This document shows, in pieces, positions 5,224 through 5,487 of a stretch of 5,487 nucleotides of DNA (positions are counted from its first letter, which is position 1; each line of letters opens with the position of its first letter). A model generated the notes under the pieces. That model was not told the origin of the DNA and searched no databases. It worked only from the letters and a program-made list of their open reading frames with translations. The stretch comes from an uncultured Bacteroidota bacterium (lineage in GTDB: Bacteria; Bacteroidota; Bacteroidia; Chitinophagales; Chitinophagaceae), in the NCBI GenBank assembly GCA_903851455.1, contig CAINOM010000527.1, positions 1-5,487 on the forward strand. Reading direction: 5' to 3'. A program made the translations under genes and the position numbers.

Positions 5224-5276
5224 GACCTCTCCCCATCCCTCTCCGAAGGAGAGGGTGAAGTAGAATGAGTTATGTA
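5224..5276 (+). repeat. REP-like interspersed hairpin repeat, copy 2
   Basis: This second copy of the 53-base element is 43/53 identical, ungapped, to 2115-2167 and in the same orientation. Its core hairpin is CCCTCTCC (5237-5244), loop GAA, GGAGAGGG (5248-5255). The conserved head GACCTCTCCCC (5224-5234) and tail motif TGAGTT are retained. The arms are identical in both copies while the loop differs. It lies just upstream of the MaoC promoter; on the minus strand it is followed by a T-tract (complement of 5214-5223), so it could stop leftward transcription there. Confidence 0.75.
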
Positions 5277-5407
5277 CAATTTGTAATTTTTAAAAGAGGT
5301 TTTTCGCTACTGATCAAACACTAAGCCTGCAACAGCTTACAATGGTGAGCGTCAACTCCTCAAGGGTTAAATAATTGTTAGGGAGCCAATAAATAGAGAA
5401 TTTTACA

Positions 5408-5436
5408 TTTGTTTAACTTTAGACGGGCTACATTTG
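5408..5436 (+). promoter_or_regulatory. Bacteroidota-type promoter for a rightward gene beyond the window
   Basis: TACATTTG at 5429-5436 matches the -7 consensus TAnnTTTG exactly, and TTTG at 5408-5411 stands 17 bases upstream as a -33 element. Transcription would start near 5443 and run out of the window. The last bases, ATGA (5484-5487), may be the start of the gene it serves, after a leader of about 40 bases, but only one codon is visible. The rest of 5280-5407 shows no gene that I can support. Confidence 0.6.
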
Positions 5437-5487
5437 CAGCGCGAAAAAGGGGTAAAAGAGGAGATAACGAAGACTGAGGCTAAATGA

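Noticed and set aside
5181..5279. 33-residue N-terminal extension of the MaoC-like protein
   Set aside because: The extra residues are encoded by the hairpin repeat and the probable promoter, and family members begin near MLQIGDEF.
5322..5339. Short inverted repeat TAAGC / GCTTA with an 8-base loop
   Set aside because: Five base pairs are expected by chance in AT-rich intergenic DNA, and there is no T-run or neighbouring motif.
1..5487. CRISPR array, tRNA or rRNA gene, insertion sequence, defence or toxin-antitoxin system
   Set aside because: No regularly spaced direct repeats with unique spacers, no cloverleaf or rRNA-like sequence, no transposase or integrase, and no nuclease or toxin motif was seen on either strand.

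Overview
The window looks like a chromosomal segment of a Bacteroidota bacterium, most plausibly Chitinophagaceae or a relative. The clues are A-rich leaders in place of clear Shine-Dalgarno sites, -7 boxes of the TAnnTTTG type (TACATTTG at 5429-5436, TACTTTCG on the minus strand at 5211-5204), a lipoprotein whose lipobox cysteine is followed by KK, and interspersed repeats with a CCCTCTCC/GGAGAGGG hairpin. The lineage is an inference from these features, not from a database match.

Layout. Bases 2-475 are the 3' part of a TetR-family repressor with a WHG-type C-terminal domain. A 111-base AT-rich gap follows, holding a 15-bp palindrome that is a good candidate operator. Bases 587-3497 form a probable five-gene plus-strand operon: exported YceI protein (587-1156), a second divergent exported YceI protein (1162-1698), a small four-helix membrane protein (1718-2113), a FrnE/DsbA-like thioredoxin-fold protein with a CPFC active site (2196-2930), and a third YceI protein without a signal peptide (2952-3497). 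An intrinsic terminator at 3535-3567 closes it. A separate gene for a surface-type lipoprotein (3678-4712) faces a minus-strand MaoC/PhaJ-like enoyl-CoA hydratase (4767-5180), and a long hairpin between them can stop transcription from both sides. The last 200 bases carry a rightward promoter whose gene lies beyond the window; the final bases ATGA may be its start.

How the genes may work together. YceI proteins are lipocalin-like beta-barrels that bind isoprenoid or other amphipathic lipids. Three different YceI paralogs, two exported and one cytosolic, with a membrane protein, a thiol-disulfide protein and a TetR-type regulator, suggest a lipid- or quinone-handling or stress-response module that acts on both sides of the inner membrane. 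This is a hypothesis from gene context. No RNA genes, CRISPR array, insertion sequence or defence system were seen. The less ordinary items are the triple YceI cluster, the candidate operator, two related hairpin repeats, and a short 7-bp tandem repeat.
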